Assembly: GCF_004000845.1 (NCBI RefSeq)
Contig: NZ_BIMA01000018.1
Span: 22,388-86,387 of the forward strand
Source: Paenibacillus koleovorans NBRC 103111
Lineage (GTDB): Bacteria > Bacillota > Bacilli > Paenibacillales > NBRC-103111
DNA: 64,000 nt
Direction: 5' to 3'
Part shown: piece after piece, positions 54,016-63,967 of the stretch
Layout of the letters: every line of letters begins with the position of its first letter
Position numbering within the stretch: position 1 is the stretch's first letter
Program-made: the position numbers and the translations under genes
The notes under the pieces: model-generated
Databases searched by the model: none
What the model saw: the letters and a program-made list of their open reading frames with translations, nothing else
What the model was told of the DNA's origin: nothing

Positions 54016-54909
54016 TTGACTCGCGTAACGCAAAATATGATGAATTCGCAGCTGATGCGCAATCTCAACTATAACTTGAACAGCATGAAAAACTTGCAGA
54101 ACCAGCTGTCCACGGGCCGGCGCATCAACATGCCTTCGGACGATCCGGTCGGCATCAGCTTCTCCATGCGGTACCGGACTGAGATTGGCGCGACGGAGCA
54201 GTTCGTGAGCAATGCCGATACTGCGATGTCTTGGCTGGACTATACGGACACGGTCTTGAACCAACTGGGCAACGTTCTGCAGCGGACTCGCGAGCTGTGC
54301 GTGCAAGGCGCGAACGGTACGAACGACGACAACGCGATGGTGGCGCTCAAGCAAGAGGTCGTGCAGTTGAAGAATCAGGCTCTGGACGTAGCGAACAGCG
54401 AGTTTAATGGCAAGTTTGTGTTCAATGGGCAATTGACCGATCGTCGACCGTACCCGGATCCGAACAATTTGCAGGTGGAGAGCGACCCAGGCATCATCCA
54501 TTTGGAGATTGGCGCCGGCGTTACGCTTGGCATCAATGTGACGGCGACCCAAGTGTACGGCAATGCAACGGATGACGATCAAGTGTTTAAGCTGTTTGAC
54601 GATATGATGGGCTATTTGGAAGAAAGCGATTATGTGGGGATGTCCAATCTGATCAATAAGATCCAGAATCGTCTGGATACCGTGCTGCAAGTTCGCTCCG
54701 ATATCGGGGCGAAGACGAACCGGATCGAGCTGGCCAACGGCCGCCTGGAGGACATCAGCATCAATCTGCAGTCCTTGCAGTCCAAGACGGAAGACGCCGA
54801 CATTGCCGAGGTCATTACGAACCTGAAGACGTACGAGAACGTCTACCAGGCTTCCCTGTCCACCGGTGCCAAGCTGATCAGTCCCAGTCTCGTCGACTTC
54901 CTCAAGTAG
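54016..54909 (+). CDS. flgL: Flagellar hook-associated protein 3 FlgL
   Basis: FlgL is the second junction protein, adjoining the filament. The 297-residue product starts at TTG 54016 (MTRVTQNMMNSQLMRNLNYN; ribosome site AGAGGAG) and has the flagellin-like N-terminal QNQLSTGRRINMPSDDPVG. The C-terminal end has NLKTYENVYQASLSTGAKLI. Flagellin-type ends enclose a small central domain. Directly followed by the DUF6470 gene. Confidence 0.92.
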   Translation: MTRVTQNMMNSQLMRNLNYNLNSMKNLQNQLSTGRRINMPSDDPVGISFSMRYRTEIGATEQFVSNADTAMSWLDYTDTVLNQLGNVLQRTRELCVQGANGTNDDNAMVALKQEVVQLKNQALDVANSEFNGKFVFNGQLTDRRPYPDPNNLQVESDPGIIHLEIGAGVTLGINVTATQVYGNATDDDQVFKLFDDMMGYLEESDYVGMSNLINKIQNRLDTVLQVRSDIGAKTNRIELANGRLEDISINLQSLQSKTEDADIAEVITNLKTYENVYQASLSTGAKLISPSLVDFLK

Positions 54910-54922
54910 GATGTGACCTAGC

Positions 54923-55489
54923 ATGAATGTACCGATTGTTATGGTTCGACAGACATATGCCAAGCTGCATGTGGATGCCGACCTGGGGAAATTTGATATT
55001 CAGCAGCCGCGGCCGACGTTTGAGATGAAGACGATTCCGGCCAAGCAGGACATTCAGCAGCCTCGGGGGGATTTGAAGATCGATCAGACGCGGGCCTGGG
55101 ATGCGCTGGCGCTCGGCAACAATCTCGAGACGATGCACCGAATCTATTCGCGTGCGAGCGATGTCGCGATGGAAGGCATTCGCAAGATTGTGGAGAAGGG
55201 CAATCAGTTCGCAGCCATTCACCGGGGCGGCAATCCGATTGCCGATGCGGCGGAGGCTTCCGTCGGCGGGTTTCAGGAGCTGGACTTCGTCGGGGAAGCG
55301 GGTTATGACAACGTAGACATCACATACACGGCTCGCTGGCCGCAGATCGAGACGACTCCGGGACGGATCGACCTCAATACCAAGGTGAACCCGCCGATCA
55401 TCGAGTACCAGAAGGGCAAGCTGGAGATTTACATGAAGCAGTATCCCAAGACGGAGTTCGAGCCGCCGGAGATCGATATGCGCATCTAG
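54923..55489 (+). CDS. DUF6470 family protein (YviE-like)
   Basis: A 188-residue protein in the place of yviE of B. subtilis, between flgL and fliW. It contains repeated short patterns around FDIQQPRPTFEM, KQDIQQPRGDLKIDQT and a helical middle with RIYSRASDVAMEGIRKIVEK. The C-terminal third is beta-rich with many Pro and ends EPPEIDMRI. The biochemical role is unknown. ATG 54923 lies 13 bases behind the flgL stop. Confidence 0.8.
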   Translation: MNVPIVMVRQTYAKLHVDADLGKFDIQQPRPTFEMKTIPAKQDIQQPRGDLKIDQTRAWDALALGNNLETMHRIYSRASDVAMEGIRKIVEKGNQFAAIHRGGNPIADAAEASVGGFQELDFVGEAGYDNVDITYTARWPQIETTPGRIDLNTKVNPPIIEYQKGKLEIYMKQYPKTEFEPPEIDMRI

Positions 55490-55542
55490 CCGTAGACGGA
55501 ATGGAGTCTATGGCTTTTCATTTTAGGTGGGAGGTAGACAAA

Positions 55543-56001
55543 GTGGTAACCGTAGCGACAAGAGATTTTGGGCAATTGGAGTTGGACGAAGCCCGCATTG
55601 TAGAGTTTCCCGAAGGGTTGCCGGGGTTCGAGGGCAGCCAGCGGTTCGTGCTCATTCAGCCGAATGCGGACACGCCTTTGTCGGTGTTGCAGTCGGTGGA
55701 GCAGCCGGATGTGGCGTTTGTCGTCACCAACCCGTTTTTCTTTTATCAAGAATACGAATTCCAACTCTCGGATAAAATGGTGCAAGAACTCGAAGTACAG
55801 AGCGAGCAGGATGTGTCCGTCTGGGTCATCGTGCGGCTGACCGAGGATTTGGCGGAGGCGACCATGAATTTGCTGGCCCCGATCGTCGTGAACGAACCGA
55901 AGCGGTTGGCGAAGCAGATGATCCTGCATCGTTCGGAGTACAATACCAAGCACAAGCTGCTGTCGGCCGAGCCTGCAGAAGCCGTTGCCGAGAGGGAGTG
56001 A
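55543..56001 (+). CDS. fliW: Flagellar assembly factor FliW
   Basis: FliW binds flagellin or CsrA in turn: when flagellin is exported, FliW frees itself and blocks CsrA, so flagellin translation rises. The 152-residue protein has VEFPEGLPGFEGSQRFVLI and NPFFFYQEYEFQLSD, the family pattern, and ends with LSAEPAEAVAERE. I choose GTG 55543 because GGTGGGAGG stands ahead; ATG 55501 would add 14 residues unlike other FliW. It is four bases before csrA. Confidence 0.92.
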   Translation: MVTVATRDFGQLELDEARIVEFPEGLPGFEGSQRFVLIQPNADTPLSVLQSVEQPDVAFVVTNPFFFYQEYEFQLSDKMVQELEVQSEQDVSVWVIVRLTEDLAEATMNLLAPIVVNEPKRLAKQMILHRSEYNTKHKLLSAEPAEAVAERE

Positions 56002-56005
56002 GTGC

Positions 56006-56260
56006 ATGCTGGTCCTGACCCGCAAGAAGGGCGAGTCGATCATGATCGGGAACCAAATCGAGATTGTCGTGCTCGGAATCGAAGGGGACGCGCTCAAGCT
56101 GGGCATCAAGGCTCCCAAGGATGTGGAAGTGTACCGCAAGGAAGTGTACAACGCGATCCGGACGGCGAACCAGGAGGCTACGCAAGGCAAGGTTGACTGG
56201 GGCGATGTCGGGAAGCTGTTTGGGAAGAAGGAAGAGAAGAAGGAAGAGAAGAAGGAATAA
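56006..56260 (+). CDS. csrA: Carbon storage regulator CsrA
   Basis: CsrA is an RNA-binding dimer that blocks ribosome access at GGA motifs, in Bacilli chiefly on the flagellin mRNA. The 84-residue protein starts MLVLTRKKGESIMIGNQIEI at ATG 56006 (AGAGGGAG ahead), with the VLGIEGDALKLGIKAP strand and the EVYRKEVYNAI helix. After the core it has a tail unlike most CsrA, VDWGDVGKLFGKKEEKK and further Lys/Glu repeats. Its partner fliW and its usual target, the flagellin gene, lie at both sides. Confidence 0.94.
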   Translation: MLVLTRKKGESIMIGNQIEIVVLGIEGDALKLGIKAPKDVEVYRKEVYNAIRTANQEATQGKVDWGDVGKLFGKKEEKKEEKKE

Positions 56261-56362
56261 CCCGATCCGAAAATCTTCGCCTTCTATCACGTTTCTGCTC
56301 GATACCGTTTAGGATATACTAGAAATAGAACGATTTCGGAGCAGGGGAAAGGAGGGTCTGAC

Positions 56363-57547
56363 TTGGGGAAGATAGACCTGATTCGTTCCTTAGACGTGGA
56401 AAGGACTTTCAAGTTCAGTTTGCGTAAGAAGGACGAGCCTTTGATCGACTTTGATATCGTATTAACCGGGATGCGGGAAACCTTGTGCAGGATTCATAAG
56501 GTTCGGAACGGTGATCCGCAGCTTCTCCCGTACGGGTTGAAGGTGCAGGATAGCGAGCTGTTGTCGTGGCTTCATAGCAGGTTTATCCCGAAGAACAGAG
56601 TCTTTGTAGAGAACCTTCTGAGTGCGTTGCCGGATCTTGACCCTCCATTAGTTAATTTATTAAATACCACATTAGGATTGTCGCTCGTCGACGATTACTG
56701 GATTTTGCCGGAAAGCAGGACGGATTTAAGCTGGGCGAATCATAACTTGTACGAGAATGAGTTTTCCGAAACTCTGGCTTTGGTGGCTTTCACAGGGTAT
56801 CAGGAGAAAGTGCGGGGAATCGTCAGCTCTCCGGAGTTCACGACCAACGGTATGCTTCCCAAGTGCTGGAGACGTATAGACGGTGGGATTTATTTGTACA
56901 AGGGTGGAACGGAAGGGGCCGCCAACGCAGGCTTGGAGCCCTACTCGGAATATTACGCTTCGCAGGTGGCGGAAGCCATGAATATCCATCATGTTGGCTA
57001 CGAGTTGGAAAAGTGGAAAGGCCGACTGTGCTCCACCTGTTCGCTTTTTACTTCTCAGGATCGATCCTATGTCCCCGCACATATCGCGTATCCCGGCTTG
57101 TCGGCTTCCGAACTGTTGTTCGCCATCGCGAATGTGCAAGATTTCTATGACCGGTTGATCGACATCATGATCCTCGACATTGTAATCGCCAACCATGATA
57201 GGCATTTCGGCAATTTTGGATTTATCCGGAACAATCATACTGGCGTTTTGGACGATGTCGCTCCCGCGTTTGACAACGGGATGTCGCTGCTGCACCAGGC
57301 TATGGAGTCCGATTTGCTGGAAGTAGACCCTTACCTCGATTGGAGAAAATATACGTTTGCGTTTGTTCCTAATAAAGAGCTCGGGTTTCTGGCCAAGTAC
57401 ATGGAGCCCGATCATAGGAGCAAGCTAAGGAAGCTGGTTGATTTTGAGTTTGAGAAGCACCCTTCATACAACCTGGACGACAAGCGTCTGCGTTTTCTAT
57501 CTGAGTTTGTGAGGTCGCGGGCGCGCAGTCTATTGAATACCGGATAG
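56363..57547 (+). CDS. HipA-like kinase domain protein, first of a tandem pair
   Basis: A 394-residue protein from TTG 56363 (GGGAAAGGAGGG ahead). The C-terminal half shows HipA-type kinase motifs: MLPKCWRRIDGGIYLYKGG (about residues 164-182, nucleotide-binding lysine), ANHDRHFGNFGFI with Asp279 (catalytic loop) and APAFDNG with Asp304 (metal-binding, DFG-like). The first 150 residues are unlike HipA N-terminal domains and contain LGLSLVDDYW, also present in its neighbour. No HipB-type antitoxin gene is next to it. HipA kinases phosphorylate proteins such as tRNA synthetases; the target here is unknown. The pair interrupts the usual csrA-hag order. Confidence 0.75.
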   Translation: MGKIDLIRSLDVERTFKFSLRKKDEPLIDFDIVLTGMRETLCRIHKVRNGDPQLLPYGLKVQDSELLSWLHSRFIPKNRVFVENLLSALPDLDPPLVNLLNTTLGLSLVDDYWILPESRTDLSWANHNLYENEFSETLALVAFTGYQEKVRGIVSSPEFTTNGMLPKCWRRIDGGIYLYKGGTEGAANAGLEPYSEYYASQVAEAMNIHHVGYELEKWKGRLCSTCSLFTSQDRSYVPAHIAYPGLSASELLFAIANVQDFYDRLIDIMILDIVIANHDRHFGNFGFIRNNHTGVLDDVAPAFDNGMSLLHQAMESDLLEVDPYLDWRKYTFAFVPNKELGFLAKYMEPDHRSKLRKLVDFEFEKHPSYNLDDKRLRFLSEFVRSRARSLLNTG

Positions 57548-57575
57548 TGTGTAAGAGTCTGTAGGGAGTGGTCTT

Positions 57576-58568
57576 ATGGACAAGTTAAGCGTCTTCGAGG
57601 ACGATGATCTTCTTGGTACAATTTCGGTTCGAGTTCCTACGGTCGAGTACAACGATCTGATTTTGATGTGCAAAAATAGAGAAGTGTTCGATATCGGCAA
57701 CGAACAGGTGCTGAACAAAGCTTTATTACCGGGGCTGATGATGTCCATACCCTATAAATCTACTTTTTTGCTATGGATGGAGAAGCGATACTCCGAGAAG
57801 TCGAATACGTTCGCTAGACAGCTGCGCAGCTACGTGTATGGCCAAGGGAATCGGTCGAAAATCAACATTGGCACAAGAGCGCTTGGTTTGTCGGACTGCT
57901 ACTGGTTGAAGGACCGCAAAGAAGAGGTCACGTTTGAAGAGGTGTCCCCTTACTATACGGATTTCTGGTCGGGGGCCGGGCTTTATGAGGGGCAGGCCAT
58001 CCCCACGTTGTATGTGAATGGTTATCTGCCGAAGTATTGGGCGGATCGAAATACTTTGATCAAGAAAAGTACGGACACTGTGCAGGCCAATCGGGAAATA
58101 TATTGCTCTATCTTAGCGGAAGCGCTTGGGTTGCCGGTAGCTAAAGCTGCCCCAAGTCCGGAAGGCGTCGCGGTCACCAACTTCACGAATCCCGCTCTTA
58201 TGTTTGAGTCGGCGGATGCGTCCGGCAAAATTCATGGCGAGGAATTTACAACCGAGGACGTCCTTTCTGCTTTCGGATCGTTTGGATTCGATATGCTGTT
58301 CTTCGATGCATTGGTAGCGAATGGTGATCGACATGCCGGCAACTTCGGCTTTCTAAGGGATCCCGATACAGGAGCTTATTTGTCGGCTGCGCCTTTATTC
58401 GATTTTGATCACGCCTTCGAAAGTCGGGTCCCCGATGATGTATTGACGAGGGAGGTTCGCTCCGTGAAATCGGGTTTTCGAGCCCGGTTTGAGCAGCTTG
58501 ATGAAGGGGTTCGGAATATGGATGTTTCGGACTACGTGATAGAAAGGCTAGATTTCATGGGTCAGTAA
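57576..58568 (+). CDS. HipA-like kinase domain protein, second of a tandem pair
   Basis: A 330-residue relative of the gene before it, 28 bases downstream. It repeats the same layout: LGLSDCYWLKD (about residues 103-113), NGYLPKYWADRNTLIKKSTD (148-167), the catalytic loop VANGDRHAGNFGFLRD with Asp251 and Asn256, and APLFDFDHAFES with Asp276 or Asp278 as metal ligand. It is shorter at the N-terminus and at the C-terminus. Both copies keep the kinase residues, so both could be active, or one may regulate the other. ATG 57576 follows GTAGGGAGTGG. No helix-turn-helix partner is present. Confidence 0.72.
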   Translation: MDKLSVFEDDDLLGTISVRVPTVEYNDLILMCKNREVFDIGNEQVLNKALLPGLMMSIPYKSTFLLWMEKRYSEKSNTFARQLRSYVYGQGNRSKINIGTRALGLSDCYWLKDRKEEVTFEEVSPYYTDFWSGAGLYEGQAIPTLYVNGYLPKYWADRNTLIKKSTDTVQANREIYCSILAEALGLPVAKAAPSPEGVAVTNFTNPALMFESADASGKIHGEEFTTEDVLSAFGSFGFDMLFFDALVANGDRHAGNFGFLRDPDTGAYLSAAPLFDFDHAFESRVPDDVLTREVRSVKSGFRARFEQLDEGVRNMDVSDYVIERLDFMGQ

Positions 58569-58585
58569 ATCGAATCGTAGTCCTT

Positions 58586-58617
58586 AAGCCCTACTAATGG
58601 TAGGGTTTTTATTTTTA
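58586..58617 (+). terminator. Terminator of the HipA-like pair
   Basis: CCCTAC/GTAGGG stem with a five-base loop, then TTTTTATTTTT. Confidence 0.8.
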
Positions 58618-58661
58618 TCGCCAAAATCGACAAACTTGCTATTCATTTCTTGCGTCCGAAG

Positions 58662-58669
58662 TTCGATAA
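58662..58669 (+). promoter_or_regulatory. Possible SigD -10 box of the flagellin gene
   Basis: TTCGATAA resembles GCCGATAT (five of eight) and the flgM -10 box TCCGATAA. The -35 at 15-base spacing is poor (TCAT). Its place, about 90 bases before the start codon, would give a leader like that of B. subtilis hag. Confidence 0.35.
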
Positions 58670-58680
58670 AAGCAATGTGG

Positions 58681-58758
58681 GAGGTTTTTCCTGACTGGAA
58701 AACCTCGAGGTTGAATGAGGATGACGACATGGTTGTGGAAGTCTTTTTAGAGAGGAAG
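58681..58758 (+). promoter_or_regulatory. Flagellin leader with hairpin and CsrA-like GGA motifs
   Basis: GAGGTTTTTCC (58681-58691) pairs with GGAAAACCTC (58697-58706) with one bulge. Downstream are GAGGATG (58717-58723), close to the CsrA core ARGGAUG, and GAGAGGAAG overlapping the ribosome site (58750-58758). Two such sites, one on the ribosome site, are how CsrA represses hag in B. subtilis. Confidence 0.5.
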
Positions 58759-58765
58759 CCATTAC

Positions 58766-61700
58766 ATGAGAATCAATCATAACATTTCCGCACTGAATAC
58801 ATATCGACAATTGAGCGTGAACCAAGGAAAGGGCGGCAAGTCGATCGAGAAGCTGTCTTCGGGTCTGCGGATCAACCGTGCGGGCGACGATGCCGCAGGT
58901 TTAGCGATTTCCGAGAAGATGCGCGCCCAGATCCGCGGCTTGGAGCAAGCGCAGAAGAACGCGTCCGACGGGATCTCCATGATCCAGACGACGGAAGGGG
59001 CACTCAACGAGTCGCACTCCATCCTGCAACGGATGAGGGAGCTGGCGGCCCAGGCGGCGAACGACACGAACGTAGCGGTGGATCGTCAGGAGATTCAGAA
59101 GGAAGTCAACCAGCTGACCTCCGAGATCAACCGGATCGGGAACACGACGGAGTTCAACACGCAGGCCTTGCTTAAGGGCAAGAATGCGCCGGTTGTGGAG
59201 TCCGCAGCCGCAGTCGATACGATTAGCTCCGGAGTGAAGGGGGTTGCCGTCGGACAAGTGTCTCCATTGGACATTGTATCCTCGAGCGTGAAGGCGGAAG
59301 CTTCTTCGGCGACGGTTGGGGGCTCTTCGAGAGAGGCTACCGGCAGCGTGTCGGATATTTCGGAAGAGGATTTCTCGGTCAGAGGAGTAAAACCTAGTGT
59401 CAATCTGCCGGTCGGGTTGACCGTTGTTGGAGCGGAATATGGCGAGGCTCTGAACGGCAAGTCGGTCACTGTTCGTCAGGGGACGAAAGCCGGAGATTCT
59501 TCCTCGCTGACCATTGATGCACAAGGCAATTATATTTTTACGATCGGACAAACTAGCGGCGGCACAACCCGTGCCAACAGTCTGGGATCGTTGTACAACG
59601 AAATGCGGAAGGCTATCTCTACCTATGAACGCATACCTGGATTCAGTTCGACGAATGAGATCTCCGTAGTTGCTCCACCATCGCAGATTACAGGTCAATC
59701 CGTCTCCTTAACGACTATTGGCGAGAAAGGCGAGTTGTTGGGCGGGGTTGCCGAGCGGAACGGCGTATACTCGTTTGAATTTACGGATGCTTTTGAAGAA
59801 GCCGACGATACGATCACGATTGACGGCCAGACGTTCACAGCCGTTCTGTCCGGAGCGGACCCGGCCAAGGGCCAGTTCAATGTCGGACATATCGAGGCAA
59901 GGCTGACCGGTGGGGAACCGGCTGTAGCCAACTCGATGCTTGGACCTGCAGTCACGAATGAGACCGTAGCGATCTCCGTTAACGGGAAGACGTTTACAAT
60001 CAGCACGGCGGAGCTGCAAAAGGTTCATGACGGTACGATGGATTTCCCTCCGAAGGCAGACGGTTCGGTCGACGAGTTGGTCGAAATAATCAAAACCGCC
60101 AGTTCTACTGCACCAGTCCAGCTGATTACCGAAGTGGCCGATATTACCGTCGGCACGGACGGCAAGCTTCAGATCACGGCGAAGGATCCTCAGTCACAGC
60201 CGATCCGATGGCAAACATCCGGGGCGAAGCCGGCTTTGGTCAATGATGCTTTTGGGATCAATACTGCCGCTAAGGTCATCGGGGCTACCAGCGTAACGGG
60301 CGGCTCGACTATAACTTCCACGAACCTCGGTGGAGTGGCAGGGTCGCTGGCCATCAACGTTGGCGGAACGACCTTTACGATCGACAATGCAGGGATCAAC
60401 GCTCTTGGCGCCGCACAGACCCCGGATCAGCTGTTGGCTGCTGTACACGGAGCCTTGAACGGGGCGACCAGACTGGATCAGGTAGCGGTAGCCAGGATCG
60501 AGAACAACAAGCTGGTTATCACGGCTAGAGACCCTCTCAGCTCGTCTATCACTGTCGCAGCAGCCGGAGCGGATGCCGCGACGATCAATACGGCGTTTGG
60601 CGTCACTACAATAGTACAGGATGACGGTTTTATGGACACGACCGTCGATATCGAGAATATCGGTGTTGCGCGTTGGAATTCCGGTGTGTTCGGTGCTTTG
60701 AAGGGTGGGGATTCCCCTGCTTGGGATACGGATACGATTAATCTTACTGGCGGCATTCAGAATGGCGACAAGCTGACTTTTCAATTCAATGGTGTGAATC
60801 ATGAAATTACGTTTAATGTTGCGGACCACACTACCGGGGGCACAGGAGGATTGATAACCGGCGTTACCGGGACGGCAGCAACCATTAACATTGACAACAA
60901 CGGCGGTAATGATGAAACCGAGGATCAAGCGAACTTTCAATCCCAAGTGTTGGCCGCTTTGAATCAAATGAAATCCGCCGGTGGTGGGGCTTCTCAACTC
61001 GTTGATGTAACATTTAGCGCGAGTCCAGGTCTAGGCGGGATTGTAGCACGAGGAACCGATCTTCATGGTACCAGTCGAAATGCAACTTCCGGATTCACAT
61101 CATCAGGCGCCAATATAGCCCTTTCCAGTACTTTTTCTAATCAACAAACGGTTGGTGATGGAAGCTTAGGTGTCGACGGTGACCAATTCACCTTTGCCTT
61201 CGGCGACATCACCTTGACCGTCAATGCCGTTACCGATGGCGCAGGCCCTGTTTATACAATCAGCAATCAGAACTACGGTGCCGGTACGGCAACCCTCACG
61301 CTCAACATGAATCGTGCCGAAAATGCGGATCAAGAAGGCTACGTGGATGCTCTTATTGCTGCATTCCAGAATATTACCTCGAATGGCGCTTATACCGGTC
61401 CGTTAGATGAGTTCGCTTTCGTCAAAAACGGCTCGGGCGCGACCGCTGAGCTGCGTATCAACGACACGGTAAGTCGGGACGACTACAATGCCAATAGTAT
61501 GAATTATACCAATCTCGCCCTAGCAACAAATATCATCGCCAACAATGGGCTGAATGCCACGAGCGTTGTGAACACGGAGGGCTTCGATGTCGATGCGGTG
61601 AATACGAACATCAAGATTTCCGTAGACGGCAAAGTGTTCACCATCTCCAATGCGGATCTGCACACATTGAAAGCCGGGTACACCACAAACGATGTGCTGT

Positions 61701-63925
61701 CGCTCGTACAGAATGCGGAAGATGAGAACGGATATTTGCTGTCAGATGTCGCCACGGCATCCATAAGCAACGGAAGCTTGGTGATTCAATCGAACGGCGA
61801 CAAGCCGGCATCCCGGATACAATTTGTGATCAATGCAGCGTCGGGCAAGGTGGTCGGTCGGTTAGAGGATTTGTTCGGCATTAACAATTATTCATCAGAT
61901 GCGGGAACCGATGCGTTCTCCAGCAGCCGCACGATCGAAGATCAAGCGAAGAGTTTGGCTGCCGCTATTGCCGCTAACCAGACGTTGGGCTCCCGATTTG
62001 AGTATGCGGCGATGAGCCACAGCGCAGGTACTAGCACGATCACGCTGACGGAGACGAATAATCGCGCCACCGGCATTCCTCTGGGCGAGATCTCTGTAGC
62101 AGGCTCCGGTCTGGACGACAAGCTCGTCATCACGAATGCAGGCGGCAGGAATCTCAATACGGTCACAATCGGGCAAGCCCAGCACACGAAGGCAAACCAG
62201 GCAAGCGCGACTGTTCAGGCGAGCGGTCAGACGTTAGTAGCCCTGTCCGGCTATGACGGAAGCCAAGAAACCCGTGCCAACGGCGTGAAGCTTCAACTGA
62301 AGGCCAACAGCTTGGACAAAATGTTCGTAGAGTATAAGGAGGGCGTATTGTCCATTAATCTGGCGAATACGACCGATTCCAAGAATACGGTAGCGGACAT
62401 TACAGCGGCGATTCGGAACTTAGGCACGTTAGACGGGATCAAATTCTCCGAATGGACGATTTCGCCGAACGCGGCATGGGATGCGGCTGTCGGCAAAGCT
62501 TCCGATATTGAAGTGGCGACAGCGGCCATGTCCGGCGGAATCTCGCAAGTACTCGAAGGCCGGCTGAACATCTCGGTGGATCAAGGCGATTTAAAGATTC
62601 ATTTGGCGAACGATTCCGCGCAGAAGAATACGGCGGCCAAAATCGAAAAAGCCGTTCAAAACTTGGAAAATTACTTCTTCTTCGATGCGAACGGAGCCTG
62701 GACGTCAATCGATTTCTCGAAGTATACGTTCGAGGCCCAAGGAAACTGGGATACGAAGACGCTCGGCAACTCCATCATCAAGGATCGGGATACCCTCGTA
62801 GGCGGTACGGAGGCCGTAATCGGCAAGTATACATTCGATGTGGATAAAGCTTTTGCAGCCGGCGACAAAGTGGAGATTAGCGGGCAAGTGTTTACGGCTG
62901 TCGCAGGAGTGGCTTCGGCGGTTAAGGGAGAGTTCTCGGTAGGCGGCGGCAGTGTGGCCGACCAAGCGGTAAGCTTGATGGCCGCGATTAATTTGTCTCC
63001 GTTGAAGGATCGATACATTGCAACCGTAAAAGGGAATGAGCTTACTTTAACGGAAATTGTCGCTTCGGGCTCTGACTTGGATACAGACGACCTCGATGTT
63101 CGTACCACAGGCTACCCGGGTGAATATGCGATTCCACAAGATAGCTTGCTCACGAATGGCATGACCTTTGTGTTGGATGGGAAAGAGATTTCCGTTTCCA
63201 ACAAAAATGCTCATGTTGGTTACGCAGACGGCACGGTTATCAAGGAAGCAGCTACTCCTGCCGACCAAGCAAAAGCACTGGCGGATGCGATCAATTTGAA
63301 CGTTACCCTGAAAAACAAATATGTGGCTTCCGTAGGCGATGACGGATCTCTGATTTTGAAGCAGACCGACGATTTCACGTCACCAACCGCACCAGTAGCC
63401 GCCACGAAGAATTCGCCATTAGGCGACTTTACGGCGACCTTCCAGATTGGAGCGAACAGCGGGCAGAGCATGACGATCACGGTTGGCGATATGCGTGCGA
63501 ACGCTTTGTCCATCAGTGGCGACGGCTCCACAGGAACCGTAGCAGCCAGCAATGGCGCGGTAGCTTCCTATACCTCAGTAGCGAACGTGAACAGCGGCTC
63601 GAGCAACAGGAATGTCGAATATGCGCTGGATGTTACAACTAGTGAGAAAGCATCGGCTGCGCTGTCGGTCATCAATGATGCGATCGAGAAAGTATCGGCT
63701 CAGCGCTCGCAGTTGGGCGCTTTCCAGAACCGGTTGGAGCACACCATCAATAACTTAGGTACTTCCAGTGAGAACCTCACCGCCTCCGAGTCTCGAATCC
63801 GTGATGTGGACATGGCGAAGGAAATGATGGAGTTCACGAAGGAGAATATCCTCTCGCAAGCGGCCCAAGCGATGCTGGCGCAAGCGAACCAGCAGCCGCA
63901 AGGTGTGCTGCAGTTGTTGAAATAA
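58766..63925 (+). CDS. hag: Giant flagellin (1719 residues)
   Basis: Flagellin is the filament subunit, exported and assembled at the tip. Residues 1-140 are a normal N-terminal D0/D1 part ([40 protein letters not shown]), and residues about 1615-1719 a normal C-terminal part ([35 protein letters not shown]; ending QGVLQLLK). Between them lie about 1470 residues of surface-exposed domains; B. subtilis Hag totals about 300. The middle has repeats: [26 protein letters not shown] and [13 protein letters not shown] each open a module of about 90 residues (about residues 401, 527 and 946); [15 protein letters not shown] and [14 protein letters not shown] open another (about 335 and 1354); and [14 protein letters not shown] with [14 protein letters not shown] a third (about 1194 and 1274). 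I see no HExxH metalloprotease motif. The ATG is behind AGAGAGGAAG. Confidence 0.93.
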   Translation: MRINHNISALNTYRQLSVNQGKGGKSIEKLSSGLRINRAGDDAAGLAISEKMRAQIRGLEQAQKNASDGISMIQTTEGALNESHSILQRMRELAAQAANDTNVAVDRQEIQKEVNQLTSEINRIGNTTEFNTQALLKGKNAPVVESAAAVDTISSGVKGVAVGQVSPLDIVSSSVKAEASSATVGGSSREATGSVSDISEEDFSVRGVKPSVNLPVGLTVVGAEYGEALNGKSVTVRQGTKAGDSSSLTIDAQGNYIFTIGQTSGGTTRANSLGSLYNEMRKAISTYERIPGFSSTNEISVVAPPSQITGQSVSLTTIGEKGELLGGVAERNGVYSFEFTDAFEEADDTITIDGQTFTAVLSGADPAKGQFNVGHIEARLTGGEPAVANSMLGPAVTNETVAISVNGKTFTISTAELQKVHDGTMDFPPKADGSVDELVEIIKTASSTAPVQLITEVADITVGTDGKLQITAKDPQSQPIRWQTSGAKPALVNDAFGINTAAKVIGATSVTGGSTITSTNLGGVAGSLAINVGGTTFTIDNAGINALGAAQTPDQLLAAVHGALNGATRLDQVAVARIENNKLVITARDPLSSSITVAAAGADAATINTAFGVTTIVQDDGFMDTTVDIENIGVARWNSGVFGALKGGDSPAWDTDTINLTGGIQNGDKLTFQFNGVNHEITFNVADHTTGGTGGLITGVTGTAATINIDNNGGNDETEDQANFQSQVLAALNQMKSAGGGASQLVDVTFSASPGLGGIVARGTDLHGTSRNATSGFTSSGANIALSSTFSNQQTVGDGSLGVDGDQFTFAFGDITLTVNAVTDGAGPVYTISNQNYGAGTATLTLNMNRAENADQEGYVDALIAAFQNITSNGAYTGPLDEFAFVKNGSGATAELRINDTVSRDDYNANSMNYTNLALATNIIANNGLNATSVVNTEGFDVDAVNTNIKISVDGKVFTISNADLHTLKAGYTTNDVLSLVQNAEDENGYLLSDVATASISNGSLVIQSNGDKPASRIQFVINAASGKVVGRLEDLFGINNYSSDAGTDAFSSSRTIEDQAKSLAAAIAANQTLGSRFEYAAMSHSAGTSTITLTETNNRATGIPLGEISVAGSGLDDKLVITNAGGRNLNTVTIGQAQHTKANQASATVQASGQTLVALSGYDGSQETRANGVKLQLKANSLDKMFVEYKEGVLSINLANTTDSKNTVADITAAIRNLGTLDGIKFSEWTISPNAAWDAAVGKASDIEVATAAMSGGISQVLEGRLNISVDQGDLKIHLANDSAQKNTAAKIEKAVQNLENYFFFDANGAWTSIDFSKYTFEAQGNWDTKTLGNSIIKDRDTLVGGTEAVIGKYTFDVDKAFAAGDKVEISGQVFTAVAGVASAVKGEFSVGGGSVADQAVSLMAAINLSPLKDRYIATVKGNELTLTEIVASGSDLDTDDLDVRTTGYPGEYAIPQDSLLTNGMTFVLDGKEISVSNKNAHVGYADGTVIKEAATPADQAKALADAINLNVTLKNKYVASVGDDGSLILKQTDDFTSPTAPVAATKNSPLGDFTATFQIGANSGQSMTITVGDMRANALSISGDGSTGTVAASNGAVASYTSVANVNSGSSNRNVEYALDVTTSEKASAALSVINDAIEKVSAQRSQLGAFQNRLEHTINNLGTSSENLTASESRIRDVDMAKEMMEFTKENILSQAAQAMLAQANQQPQGVLQLLK

Positions 63926-63943
63926 CTTGAAAAAACGTACTGT

Positions 63944-63967
63944 GGGGGACGCTTGTCTCCCTTTTTT
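63944..63967 (+). terminator. Terminator of the flagellin gene
   Basis: GGGGGAC/GTCTCCC stem (one G-U), loop GCTT, then six T. Confidence 0.88.

Noticed and set aside
52723..54963. 746-residue open frame on the minus strand across flgK and flgL
   Set aside because: It lies opposite two certain flagellar genes; its composition (His/Arg/Leu/Val-rich, no recognisable motif) is what the reverse complement of GC-rich coding DNA gives.
58597..58782. Small + strand ORF ahead of the flagellin gene
   Set aside because: It starts in the terminator stem and runs over the flagellin leader and start codon. No ribosome site. The leader reading is better.
58766..63925. Flagellinolysin (metalloprotease inside the flagellin)
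   Set aside because: No HExxH motif. The only near match, HEITF, lacks the second histidine.
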